Source: Nocardia nova NBRC 15556
GTDB taxonomy: Bacteria > Actinomycetota > Actinomycetes > Mycobacteriales > Mycobacteriaceae
DNA length: 32,570 nt
NCBI RefSeq assembly: GCF_001613005.1
Contig: NZ_BDBN01000063.1
Location: 1 to 32,570, forward strand
Direction of reading: 5' to 3'
Both the position numbers and the translations under genes were made by a program. The notes below the pieces were generated by a model, which had not been told where the DNA came from, ran no database searches, and saw only the letters and a program-made list of their open reading frames with translations. Of the stretch, positions 14,623 through 22,500 are shown one piece after another. Numbering within the stretch: position 1 is the stretch's first letter; every line of letters starts with the position of its first letter.

Positions 14623-14694
14623 GAACCAACCGTGCAAACCTCGGCGAAATAGGCAGTTTTCGCGCATTTCCGCGGAGGTTTGCACGATTAGTTC
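14623..14694. repeat. 72-bp palindromic repeat, copy 2
   Basis: This is the second copy of the element at 13338-13409, the same length and 58 of 72 positions identical. Its ends GAACCAACCGTGCAAAC and GTTTGCACGATTAGTTC are inverted with three mismatches in 17. It lies upstream of the SRPBCC operator. Differences cluster in the middle, which suggests that the ends are the conserved functional part. Confidence 0.8.
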
Positions 14695-14713
14695 GGCCCG
14701 GTAGGCGGCGAAC

Positions 14714-14739
14714 CTGCGCACACGGAAACGGGTGCGCAG
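14714..14739 (-). terminator. Hairpin downstream of infA
   Basis: CTGCGCAC (14714-14721) pairs perfectly with GTGCGCAG (14732-14739) around a 10-base loop. It lies 30 bases beyond the stop of the minus-strand infA-type gene and before the SRPBCC promoter region, so it is a reasonable terminator of the GNAT-infA transcript. Confidence 0.55.
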
Positions 14740-14768
14740 ATCGTCGACTTACCTCGCCCTATGGGGCC

Positions 14769-14987
14769 TCAACTCCGATAACGGAACAGGATTCGACCCC
14801 TGGTCAGGTCGTAGGGACTCAGCTCCACCAGGACCCGGTCGTCCGGGAGGATCTTGATGTAGTTCATCCGGACCTTGCCGGACAGGTGGGCGAGGACTTT
14901 GTGTCCGTTGGGGAGTTCCACCGTGAAAGTCGCGTTGCGCAGGCATTCCACGACGTGCCCCTGAACTTCGATCGCTCCTTTCTTCAT
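14769..14987 (-). CDS. infA: Translation initiation factor IF-1 (probable second copy)
   Basis: A 72-residue S1/OB-fold protein clearly homologous to IF-1: KKGAIEVQGHVVECLRNATF, ELPNGHKVLAHLSGKVRMNY, ILPDDRVLVELSPYDLTRGRI. IF-1 binds the 30S A site during initiation. The usual actinobacterial infA stands in the ribosomal-protein region beside rpmJ and rpsM; this one does not, and it differs from the standard sequence at many positions (for example ECLRNATFTV where the standard has a form like EPLPNAMFRI), so it is probably a paralogue. Its ATG overlaps the TGA of the acetyltransferase gene as ATGA, and a GGAG lies 11 bases upstream, which suggests translation by coupling. A stress- or condition-specific role is speculative. 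Confidence 0.92.
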   Translation of the reverse strand: MKKGAIEVQGHVVECLRNATFTVELPNGHKVLAHLSGKVRMNYIKILPDDRVLVELSPYDLTRGRILFRYRS

Positions 14988-15736
14988 CGCCACACCAACT
15001 CCAGGGCGCTGTTCGACCGCTCGGCGCCGATGCCTTCGAACAGGACGGTCGCCGCCGCGTTGGATTCGTCGATTTCGGCAGAGGCCCAAGCCTTTCCGGC
15101 GCGATGCAGCGAGCCCAGCGCCCGCCCCAACAGGGCGCGAGCGATGCCGCGCCGGTGCGCGTCGGCGCGAACCGCGATCAGGCCGATGCGCGGTAGCCGA
15201 GTCGGCTGCGTCACCCGGCACAGCCCCGCATAGCGGCCGGCCTGGGCCGCCACCACATAGTTCGCGGGATCGATCGGTGGGGAGATCACCTCGGCCGGCA
15301 TGGTCTGCCAACCGGCGGCGGCCTCGACTTCGGCGCGTACGGCGCGGTCCAGTTCGCGCAGTGAATACGCCTCGGCCGCACCGAAATTCAGGATCTCGAT
15401 ACCCGGCGGCGATGCCGAATCGAGTCCCGTGATCGCCGGATCGGTGGGAACCCGGTATTCCCATTCGCGCCGCCGGATCGCGAGACCCGCCCGGCGCCAG
15501 TGCGCGGTCAGTTCGAGGTCGGCCTCGTCGACCACCGTGTAGAGCGGTGTGGGCAGGTCGGCCAGCATGGCGGCGGCGAGCCGGTCGAAGGCGTCGGCCT
15601 GCCAGGAGTCGATGCTGAGAAACAGTCGCCCATCGGGCCGCGGCGATGCCTCGCCACAACCGACCATCCGGTCGCCGGCCAGCGCATGCCACTGCCGGTC
15701 CGCGATGCGCGTCACCATGAGTTCGGAAGAGTGCAT
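14984..15736 (-). CDS. GNAT-family N-acetyltransferase
   Basis: A 250-residue protein with a C-terminal GNAT domain. The acetyl-CoA signature is IGLIAVRADAHRRGIARALLGRAL (motif A, with R-R-G-I-A in the pyrophosphate loop), followed by AEIDESNAAATVLFEGIGAE, the common motif B. The N-terminal half is more divergent (DRMVGCGEASPRPDGRLFLS, HWRRAGLAIRRREWEYRVP) and could be a degenerate second GNAT unit. It should transfer an acetyl group to an amine of a protein or small molecule; the target is unknown. The ATG at 15736 has an AGAGGGGA site upstream; a longer frame to 15823 is not supported. Its stop overlaps the infA start, so the two are produced together, which makes a translation-related substrate worth testing. 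Confidence 0.87.
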   Translation of the reverse strand: MHSSELMVTRIADRQWHALAGDRMVGCGEASPRPDGRLFLSIDSWQADAFDRLAAAMLADLPTPLYTVVDEADLELTAHWRRAGLAIRRREWEYRVPTDPAITGLDSASPPGIEILNFGAAEAYSLRELDRAVRAEVEAAAGWQTMPAEVISPPIDPANYVVAAQAGRYAGLCRVTQPTRLPRIGLIAVRADAHRRGIARALLGRALGSLHRAGKAWASAEIDESNAAATVLFEGIGAERSNSALELVWR

Positions 15737-16153
15737 TGTCGTCCCCTCTCGGGATCGCTCGGACGAGCACTCCCGATGACGACGTGCGTCAATCGTCCGA
15801 TCGTGAGAACGGGGAGCGCCCAAGGAATGTCGTGAAAATGGGACTCACCCCCTCGCGTGATCAGGTCGGACCGCAGAAGGTTAACAACTCCGATATCCCG
15901 CGCCAACCCATTTTCCGAACATCCCGCCCGAAGTCCGGAACGCCGTGATCGCCCGCGAAGATCGCCACATTCAGCCGATCGCCGCGATGATCACCGGCTG
16001 CCTACCCGGCCTTGCTGAGGCGTCATCGGCAGCGCGATCATCGTCGCCGTCGTCCGATCGGCGGCGTGGCCAGCTCGGGAATATCGAATGATTCTGTAGC
16101 ACAACACATTCAGCGGCCGACAGAAACTGTGTGCCGACGGGATCCGGTGCGGC
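15737..16153. other. 417-base stretch without a supported gene
   Basis: Upstream of the acetyltransferase gene and downstream of the flavodoxin gene, both on the minus strand. Frames present here give arginine- and proline-rich sequences with no family resemblance. It is somewhat AT-richer around 15880-15930 and 16080-16110. It should hold the GNAT-infA promoter, but no clear -35/-10 pair was found. Confidence 0.5.
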
Positions 16154-16756
16154 TCAGGCCGGGCCCGGATTGCCTTCGCCGATCGTGGTGTCCGCCGGAT
16201 CGCGGGTCGCCGGTAATCGAGTGGCGGGCAGGGCATCATCGATCCACGAGACGATCTCGTCGGCCCAAGCCGTGATCGCGGCCCAATCGCGTAGATCGCC
16301 GTACGGGCAACCGAACAGGCGGATCAGCAGCCGGTTGCGCAGCTCAGGGGGCCGGACGACGACACCGGCGAAACCGCGATATCCCTTGCTGCCGGCCGAG
16401 GTCCGGCATTCGGTGACGACGGGCGGCGTGAGCCGTTTGAAGAACGCTCCCACCGGGCCACGCAGGGCCGGCCCCATGCCGACGCTGAACAACCAGTTCG
16501 GGCGTTGTTTCAACGTCTTCGCATAGCGCTCGATGTAGTCGGCGAAACCGGGGAGGAAGCCTCCGTTGTGGATCGCGCTGCCCAGTACGACCGCCTCGAA
16601 GCAGCCGGGGTCCGGTGCCCGATCCACCGGCTCCACCCGGACGTGCAATCCCGCCTCCCGCATCCGGCGCGCCATGAACTCGCCGATCTGGGCGGTCGAA
16701 CCCGCTGCGGAGGCGTAGACGATGAGTACCGTGTGCTCGCTCTGATCGGATGCCAT
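16154..16756 (-). CDS. Flavodoxin-domain protein (HemG-like)
   Basis: A 200-residue protein with a flavodoxin fold. The FMN phosphate loop is VYASAAGSTAQIGEFMA (14-30); VVLGSAIHNGGFLPGFADYI (57-76) and WLFSVGMGP follow. The C-terminal RLFGCPYGDLRDWAAITAWADEI matches the menaquinone-dependent protoporphyrinogen oxidase (HemG)-like flavodoxin group common in actinobacteria. It probably binds FMN and carries electrons in the cytosol; whether it oxidises protoporphyrinogen is unknown. The ATG at 16756 is chosen because the flavodoxin strand begins shortly after it; the ribosome-binding site is weak. A longer frame to 17125 overlaps the ABC permease gene and is not supported. The last 25 residues are a low-complexity tail (TRLPATRDPADTTIGEGN). 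Confidence 0.85.
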   Translation of the reverse strand: MASDQSEHTVLIVYASAAGSTAQIGEFMARRMREAGLHVRVEPVDRAPDPGCFEAVVLGSAIHNGGFLPGFADYIERYAKTLKQRPNWLFSVGMGPALRGPVGAFFKRLTPPVVTECRTSAGSKGYRGFAGVVVRPPELRNRLLIRLFGCPYGDLRDWAAITAWADEIVSWIDDALPATRLPATRDPADTTIGEGNPGPA

Positions 16757-16926
16757 AGACCAACTGTCCGTCCAGGGTGATCGTTCGGGCAGGGTCCTCG
16801 GTCCCATCGCTTCGGCGACCTTCGTCGTCGGCTTCCGCGCAACGGATGCGATCCGGCGGCAGCGGGACAGCCGGATGGCTCCGGTGCTGCTCGGGCGGTC
16901 CGCCACGCCGGCCGGAGCGCTCCTCG

Positions 16927-19275
16927 TCAGAGTGAGCGCTCGCGAACGATGCGGGCGATGTCGAGGTTGCGGACGCGACGCAGTGCGGGAAGTTGGACAG
17001 TGATCGCGGCGGCCAGAACGGCTGACGCGACAAGTGCCGGTGTCGGCGAACTCATCGCCAATTCGAGACGGGCGCCCTGATTTTCGTAGGTGGCCAGCAG
17101 CCTGCGGGCGAGCAGGATGCCACATCCGATGCCGAGCGGAATGCCGACCACGACGAGGACGAGATTCTCGGCGGCGATCAGGCGCGACAGCATTCCGGTA
17201 CCCATCCCCGCTGCCCGCAGGGCGCCGAGTTCTCCCAGCCGCTCGCCGATGTTGGCCGACATCGCGTTGAAAAGCAGCGCCGCGGCCATGGCTGCGGCGA
17301 AAATCAGCATGATTCCCACCAGCGTGTTGTACATCGCGAATGCCTGCCGCATGGCCGAGGCCACGGTGGCCGTGGAAAGGTACGCGACCGCACCGGGGAT
17401 CGCGGTGAGCCGATCGGAGACGGCGCGCTCATCGGTCACGCCGGGCCGCAGTTTCACCAGCACGCCCGTATCCGGTACGGGACCGATAGCCTGCCTCAGG
17501 TAGTCGGCCGAAACGTACACAACCGGGGACAGCGGCTCGTCGACGAATCCGGCGATCGGTGCCGATAGGTGTTGTCCGGTGGCGGTATCGGCGACATTGA
17601 CGGTGTCCCCGACCGAGACGCCCAGGGTGTCGTGCAGCCCCGAGCCGAGCAGTAAACCCTTGCTGGACAACTGGTTCGAACCGGACTCTGCGATGAACCG
17701 GTGCATCTGCGTCGCGGGCGGCAAGCTGATCACGAGGGTGTCGTAGTGACGATCCCCGGCCGAGAGTGCCACGTCGTAGCGGCCCATCGGCTCGGCCGCG
17801 GCGACGTCGGGGTCCTGCCGGACGCGGGTCAGCACCGAATCGGTAGCGCCGGGGGCGGTCGCGATCTCGCCGTCCTGCAGCATGATCCGGCCGTACTGCC
17901 GGTCGATGAGTGTCGCGACGGTGTCGCGCAACCCGGCGAAGACCATCACCAGGCTCACCGAGACGGCCACACCGACGATGGTCAACACCGCGCGGCGACG
18001 ATTCCGCAGCACGGCCCGCAGCATCATCCGCCAGCGTGCCGGTGCGCGTTCGAGCGGTGGAACGAGGCGTTCGAGGACGCTGCGTCCTCCGCGCCGGGAC
18101 GGCGGCGCGACTCGCATGGCCTCGGCGGGCGACATTCGCGCTGCGGCCCGCGCGGGCGCCCACGCGGCAACGGTCGCGGCGGCCAGGGTCGCGGCGGAAG
18201 CGACGAACAGGATGCCCGGATGCCATGCGGTCACATGCAAGGGCAGTCCGAGAGCCTGGGTATAGCGGGTGGTGATCCAGCCGCCGAGTACATAGCCCCC
18301 GGCCAGGCCGGGAACGATGCCGAGCACCGCGCACGCCACGCCGTATCCGAGGTAGTGCCGGCGCAGTAGCCCGGGGGAGAAGCCGTTGGCAGCGAGGGTT
18401 CCGATGACTGCCCGCTGCGCTGCCACCACGCGGGACAGCAGCACGTAGGTACCGAGCACGGCTGCGGCCAGGAACAACCACGGCAACAGATTCGCGAAGG
18501 TCCCGAATGCCTCGACGTCGTCCTGCAACGCTCGATACGACGGCTGCTGATCACGCGGGACAAGCTGCAGTCCGTGTGCTCGCGTGTAGCGCTCGGCTGC
18601 ATTGACCAGATCACCCGCCGCAGCACGATCCGTTGCGTACAACGCGACCTGTTCCACCGGATCGGGCAGATTCCGGACCAGATCGCGGTCGGGAAGGAAC
18701 ACGACGCCGAAGTGCTCGGGGGTGGTCATGATCTCCTGCGTGGAGCGGGCGGGCCAGAAGTACTCCGTCGACAACGCCGAACCCGCCACCGGAATCGCTT
18801 GCCAGCCGCCGGGATTCAGAAGTTCGACGGTGTCGCCGGGATGCAGGTCGTAGTGATCGGCGAGGTGCTGTTCGACCACGAGCCGGCCCGCCGACGGCAA
18901 TGTTCCCGACCGTATCGAGAGCCGGGAGACCTCGGGCTGTGCCCCGTCCGGGATACCGATCGCGCGGCCGAGGAAGGTCCGTCCTCCGATGCGAATGCCG
19001 ACCTCGCTCTGATGCCTGACCTCGGCCACCGGCGCGCCCGGTAGCGCCTCCAATGCCGCAACGGATTGTCCCGCGCCCGGGCCGGAGACGACCGCGTCGG
19101 GCAGTCGTTGCGCACTGTAGGCCCGGGAAAAGGATTGATCGAGATTGCGGTAGGCGCTCGCGGCCGCGACGAACGCCGCGACGCCGATGGCCAGGACCGT
19201 GGCGACGGCCAGGAACTGCCAGCGCTGCCGCCATAGATCCCGGCGCAGCTTGCGTAGCAGCGTCCGGCCTACCAC
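16927..19275 (-). CDS. ABC transporter permease with two FtsX domains (MacB-like)
   Basis: A protein of about 782 residues. An N-terminal transmembrane helix (FLAVATVLAIGVAAFVAAASAY) is followed by a large extracytoplasmic domain, then an FtsX domain of three helices around residues 258-385 (LLPWLFLAAAVLGTYVLLS...LGYGVACAVLGIVPGLAGGY). A second repeat begins with RMMLRAVLRNRRRAVLTIVG and ends with an FtsX domain near the C-terminus (MLIFAAAMAAALLFNAMSANIGERLGELGALRAAGMG). This duplicated layout is typical of lipid, peptide or antibiotic exporters with mechanotransmission. The GTG at 19275 is chosen over an ATG-type start at 19311 because GGAG lies five bases before it; it overlaps the ATPase stop by 7 bases. 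The partner ATPase is upstream. The cargo is unknown. Confidence 0.9.
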   Translation of the reverse strand: MVGRTLLRKLRRDLWRQRWQFLAVATVLAIGVAAFVAAASAYRNLDQSFSRAYSAQRLPDAVVSGPGAGQSVAALEALPGAPVAEVRHQSEVGIRIGGRTFLGRAIGIPDGAQPEVSRLSIRSGTLPSAGRLVVEQHLADHYDLHPGDTVELLNPGGWQAIPVAGSALSTEYFWPARSTQEIMTTPEHFGVVFLPDRDLVRNLPDPVEQVALYATDRAAAGDLVNAAERYTRAHGLQLVPRDQQPSYRALQDDVEAFGTFANLLPWLFLAAAVLGTYVLLSRVVAAQRAVIGTLAANGFSPGLLRRHYLGYGVACAVLGIVPGLAGGYVLGGWITTRYTQALGLPLHVTAWHPGILFVASAATLAAATVAAWAPARAAARMSPAEAMRVAPPSRRGGRSVLERLVPPLERAPARWRMMLRAVLRNRRRAVLTIVGVAVSVSLVMVFAGLRDTVATLIDRQYGRIMLQDGEIATAPGATDSVLTRVRQDPDVAAAEPMGRYDVALSAGDRHYDTLVISLPPATQMHRFIAESGSNQLSSKGLLLGSGLHDTLGVSVGDTVNVADTATGQHLSAPIAGFVDEPLSPVVYVSADYLRQAIGPVPDTGVLVKLRPGVTDERAVSDRLTAIPGAVAYLSTATVASAMRQAFAMYNTLVGIMLIFAAAMAAALLFNAMSANIGERLGELGALRAAGMGTGMLSRLIAAENLVLVVVGIPLGIGCGILLARRLLATYENQGARLELAMSSPTPALVASAVLAAAITVQLPALRRVRNLDIARIVRERSL

Positions 19276-20036
19276 TGCAACTCCGACGCCTCGACCGGAT
19301 GGTCCACCCACTCGGAACGGCTGATCTCACCCGACTGGAGCCACACCACGCGGTCGGCCATCCGGGCGATTTCGGAGTTGTGCGTCACGATCAGGACGGT
19401 GTGATGGCCCTCCCGCGCGAGACCACGCAATACGGCCAGCACCTGTCGGCCGGTGGTGAGGTCGAGACTGCCGGTGGGTTCATCGCACAGCAGCAGCGGC
19501 GGTTCCTTCACGATCGCCCGGGCGATGGCCACTCGCTGCTGCTGTCCACCCGACAGCTGTCCGGGAAATCGCTCGGCGACATCTGCGACACCGACGAGGT
19601 TCAGCGCGGCGCGACTGCGGGCGGCGGCATCCGGCCCCGTCAACTCCGCCAGTATTTCCACGTTCTCCAGCGCGGTCAAGGTCGGGACCAGATTGAAGAA
19701 TTGGAAGACGAATCCGACGCGGTCCCGCCGGAACGCGGTGCGCTGCTTGTCGTTCAGCGCGCCGATATCCATGCCCGCCACTTCGACGACACCACCCGAG
19801 GGCTCCTCGATCCCACCCACCAGGTTCAGCAATGTGGTTTTACCCGACCCCGACGGACCCAGCAGCACCACGAACTCGCCCGGCCGGATCTTCAGATCCA
19901 CATCGCGCAGCGCGACCACCTGGCCCGCACCGGAGCCGTAGGTCTTACCGACTCCTGTCATTCGTAGCGCGGGCGCACCCGATGCCGCGGCGGCCTCGGC
20001 CGCGAGCAACGGATCCGCGTGGGTGCGGCGATTCAT
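19269..20036 (-). CDS. ABC transporter ATP-binding protein (MacB/LolD-type)
   Basis: A 255-residue ATPase with all motifs intact: Walker A GPSGSGKT (60-67), Q-loop Gln112 in FVFQFFNLVP, signature LSGGQ (161-165), Walker B LLLCDE (181-186) and H-loop His219 in VTHN. The FQFFNLVPTLTALENV stretch is characteristic of the LolD/MacB group that partners FtsX-type permeases. Its gene overlaps the permease gene by 7 bases, so the two form one exporter in the cytoplasmic membrane. The N-terminal 20 residues (ADPLLAAEAAAASGAPA) are a non-conserved extension, so a later start is possible; no clear ribosome site was seen at the ATG of 20036. It is divergent from argC across about 150 bases. Confidence 0.92.
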   Translation of the reverse strand: MNRRTHADPLLAAEAAAASGAPALRMTGVGKTYGSGAGQVVALRDVDLKIRPGEFVVLLGPSGSGKTTLLNLVGGIEEPSGGVVEVAGMDIGALNDKQRTAFRRDRVGFVFQFFNLVPTLTALENVEILAELTGPDAAARSRAALNLVGVADVAERFPGQLSGGQQQRVAIARAIVKEPPLLLCDEPTGSLDLTTGRQVLAVLRGLAREGHHTVLIVTHNSEIARMADRVVWLQSGEISRSEWVDHPVEASELQW

Positions 20037-20154
20037 GATCTCAGCGTCGCGAACCGGCTGTTACGGCGGGAAGGGCCGGTTGTCACATATCGTTGCCGAA
20101 CTGGGTCTTCACCGACCGGAGCGATCCTGTGCCCACGGGTCCACAACCCGCCCG

Positions 20155-20185
20155 TGAATGAGCTTGCATGATCGTGCATAATCAT
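20155..20185 (+). promoter_or_regulatory. argC promoter overlapped by an ArgR (ARG) box
   Basis: The block begins TGAATG and ends TGCATAATCAT, with TTGCAT between. CATAAT (20177-20182) is a good -10, and six bases later stands the ATG at 20189. GTGAAT (20154-20159) lies 17 bases upstream as a weak -35. The same 31 positions recur in front of argG with 27 identical. ArgR boxes are AT-rich imperfect palindromes of this kind, so repression by promoter occlusion is the natural reading. Confidence 0.8.
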
Positions 20186-20188
20186 CAC

Positions 20189-21286
20189 ATGGCGGATACC
20201 TCGAGTGGGCCCGTGGTGCGGGTCGCGGTAGCTGGTGCGAGCGGATACGCGGGCGGTGAGGTCCTGCGTGTGCTGCTGGGGCATCCGGAGTACCGAGCCG
20301 GGCGCCTCGAGATCGGGGCGCTGACCGCGGGATCCAATGCCGGGACCACGCTGACACAGCTGCAGCCGCATCTGCTGCCGCTGGCCGATCGCGTCCTCGA
20401 GGCGACCACGGCGGAGGTGCTGGCCGGGCACGACGTGGTGTTCCTCGGGCTGCCGCACGGGCAGTCCGCCGCCATCGCGCAGCAGCTGCCGGAGTCCACG
20501 GTGATCATCGACTGCGGGGCCGATTTCCGGCTCACCGACCCCCAGGACTGGGAGACCTATTACGGATCCCCGCATGCCGGAAGCTGGCCCTACGGTCTGC
20601 CGGAGCTGCCCGGCGCCCGGGAACAGCTGCGCGGGGCCACCCGGATCGCGGTACCGGGCTGCTATCCGACGGTGTCGAGTCTGGCGCTGGCGCCGGCGGT
20701 CGGGGCGGGCATCGTCGAACCGGATGTGACCGTGGTCGCGGTGAGCGGCACCTCGGGCGCGGGCCGCAAACTCGACGTGGGGCTGCTGGGTTCGGAGGTG
20801 ATGGGCTCGGTCCGCGCCTACAACATCGCCGGCGCGCACCGGCACACCCCCGAGATCGCGCAGAACCTGAAGGCCGCGGCCGCGGCGACGGGCGCCGACA
20901 TCGGCGATGTCACAGTCTCTTTCACGCCGGTGCTGGCCCCGATGCCGCGCGGCATCCTGGCCACCTGCACCGCGCGCCTGCGTCCCGACGCCGCGGGCGC
21001 GGTGGCCGACCTGGCCGCCGCCCGCGCGGTCTACGACAAGGCATACGGCGACGAACCGTTCATCCACCTGCTGCCCGAAGGCGTACTGCCGCAGACCGGT
21101 TCGGTGGTCGGCTCCAACGCCATCACCCTGCAGGTCGCCGTCGACACCGCCGCCCGCACGCTGGTGGTGATCGGCGCCATCGACAATCTGACCAAGGGCA
21201 CCGCGGGCGCCGCGGTGCAATCGATGAATCTCGCTCTCGGTCTCGACGAGGCCGCCGGACTTTCCACCGTAGGAGTGGCACCGTGA
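20189..21286 (+). CDS. argC: N-acetyl-gamma-glutamyl-phosphate reductase
   Basis: A 365-residue enzyme of arginine biosynthesis that reduces N-acetylglutamyl-5-phosphate to the semialdehyde with NADPH. The N-terminal nucleotide-binding motif is VAVAGASGYAGGEVLR (12-27), FLGLPHGQS follows, and the catalytic cysteine is Cys158 in AVPGCYPT; the histidine region GAHRHTPEI (216 on) is also present. The annotated frame could begin at ATG 20168, but that start lies inside the ArgR-box/promoter block, so 20189 (MADTSSGPVVRVAVAG) is preferred. That ATG would coincide with the transcription start, giving a leaderless mRNA. It opens the argCJBDFR operon and its TGA overlaps the argJ GTG by four bases. 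Confidence 0.96.
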   Translation: MADTSSGPVVRVAVAGASGYAGGEVLRVLLGHPEYRAGRLEIGALTAGSNAGTTLTQLQPHLLPLADRVLEATTAEVLAGHDVVFLGLPHGQSAAIAQQLPESTVIIDCGADFRLTDPQDWETYYGSPHAGSWPYGLPELPGAREQLRGATRIAVPGCYPTVSSLALAPAVGAGIVEPDVTVVAVSGTSGAGRKLDVGLLGSEVMGSVRAYNIAGAHRHTPEIAQNLKAAAAATGADIGDVTVSFTPVLAPMPRGILATCTARLRPDAAGAVADLAAARAVYDKAYGDEPFIHLLPEGVLPQTGSVVGSNAITLQVAVDTAARTLVVIGAIDNLTKGTAGAAVQSMNLALGLDEAAGLSTVGVAP

Positions 21287-22500
21287 CCGACACCGATATC
21301 GCCGGCGGCAAACTGGTCCGCACCCAGGGTGTGACCGCACCGCTCGGATACCGGGCCGCCGGCATCGCAGCCGGCATCAAGGCGAACGGAAAGCTCGATC
21401 TGGCACTGGTTTTCAACGAGGGGCCCGACTACGCCGCGGCGGGTGTGTTCACCCGCAACAAGGTGAAGGCCGCGCCGGTGCTGTGGTCGCAGCAGGTGCT
21501 CACCAGCGGGCGCCTGCGCGCGGTGATCCTCAATTCCGGCGGCGCCAACGCCTGCACCGGCCCGGGCGGATTCCAGGACACCCACGCCACCGCCGAGGAA
21601 CTGGCGAAAGCGTTGAGCAACTGGGGAACCGAAACCGGCGCGGGCGAAATCGCGGTCTGCTCAACGGGTTTGATCGGTGACCGGCTGCCGATGGACAAAA
21701 TGCTGCCCGGCGTGACCGAGATCGTGCACGAGATGGCGGGCGGCCTGTCCGGCGGCACCGACGCCGCGCACGCCATCATGACCACCGACACCGTGCCGAA
21801 GCAGGCCGCGTTCCATCACGCCGACAAATGGAATGTCGGCGCGATGGCCAAGGGCGCGGGCATGCTCGCCCCGTCGCTGGCCACCATGCTGGTCGTGGTC
21901 ACCACCGACGCCGCCGCCACCCCGCAGCAGCTGGATACGGCGCTGCGCAATGCCACCCGGCTGACCTTCGACCGGCTCGACGTCGACGGCTCCTGCTCGA
22001 CCAACGACACCGTATTGCTGCTGGCCAACGGCGCCAGCGGCGTCACCCCGAGCCAGGAGGAGCTCGACGCCGCGGTGCTGGCGGTCTGCGACGACCTCGC
22101 CGCGCAGCTGATGGCCGACGCCGAAGGCGTCACCAAGCGCGTCGAGATCACCGTCACCGGCGCGGTGAGCGAGGACGAGGCGCTGATCGCCGCTCGCGCG
22201 GTCGCCCGCGACTCGCTGGTCAAGACCGCGTTCTTCGGTTCCGATCCGAACTGGGGCCGGGTGCTGGCCGCGGTGGGCATCGCCCCCATCGAACTCGATC
22301 CCGATCGGGTGACCGTGTCGTTCAACGGAAATCCGGTGTGCGTCAACGGAACCGGCGCTCCCGGCGCACGTGAGGTGGACCTGTCCGGGCCCGATATCGC
22401 GGTGCTGGTCGAACTGGGGCTCGGCGAGGGTACCGCCACCGTGCGCACCACCGACCTCTCGCACGGCTACGTCGAAGAGAATTCGGCCTACAGCTCATGA
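21283..22500 (+). CDS. argJ: Bifunctional ornithine acetyltransferase / N-acetylglutamate synthase
   Basis: A 405-residue precursor of the ArgJ family. It transfers the acetyl group from N-acetylornithine to glutamate, recycling acetate in the cyclic arginine pathway. The self-cleavage site is seen as KGAGMLAPSLATMLVV, where the peptide breaks before Thr201 to free the catalytic threonine. Other conserved parts are VFTRNKVKAAPV, AVILNSGGANACTG, CSTGLIGDRLPMDK and FFGSDPNWGR. Start GTG is within the GTGA overlap with argC. Most monofunctional or bifunctional members look alike, so the glutamate synthase activity is assigned by family, not proved. Cytosolic. Its TGA overlaps the argB ATG. Confidence 0.96.
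   Translation: MTDTDIAGGKLVRTQGVTAPLGYRAAGIAAGIKANGKLDLALVFNEGPDYAAAGVFTRNKVKAAPVLWSQQVLTSGRLRAVILNSGGANACTGPGGFQDTHATAEELAKALSNWGTETGAGEIAVCSTGLIGDRLPMDKMLPGVTEIVHEMAGGLSGGTDAAHAIMTTDTVPKQAAFHHADKWNVGAMAKGAGMLAPSLATMLVVVTTDAAATPQQLDTALRNATRLTFDRLDVDGSCSTNDTVLLLANGASGVTPSQEELDAAVLAVCDDLAAQLMADAEGVTKRVEITVTGAVSEDEALIAARAVARDSLVKTAFFGSDPNWGRVLAAVGIAPIELDPDRVTVSFNGNPVCVNGTGAPGAREVDLSGPDIAVLVELGLGEGTATVRTTDLSHGYVEENSAYSS

Noticed and set aside
14506..14721. N-terminal extension of the SRPBCC protein
   Set aside because: The extension is translated from repeat copy 2 and the operator palindrome; the ribosome-binding site GGGAGG is placed for the ATG at 14505.
15736..16153. Short frames in the gap upstream of the acetyltransferase
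   Set aside because: They give Arg/Pro-rich products without ribosome-binding sites or family resemblance, and overlap each other on both strands.
16913..16941. GAGCGCTC repeated at the permease 3' end as a terminator
   Set aside because: GAGCGCTC is self-complementary, and the second copy lies within the last codons of the permease gene; chance in GC-rich DNA is likely.
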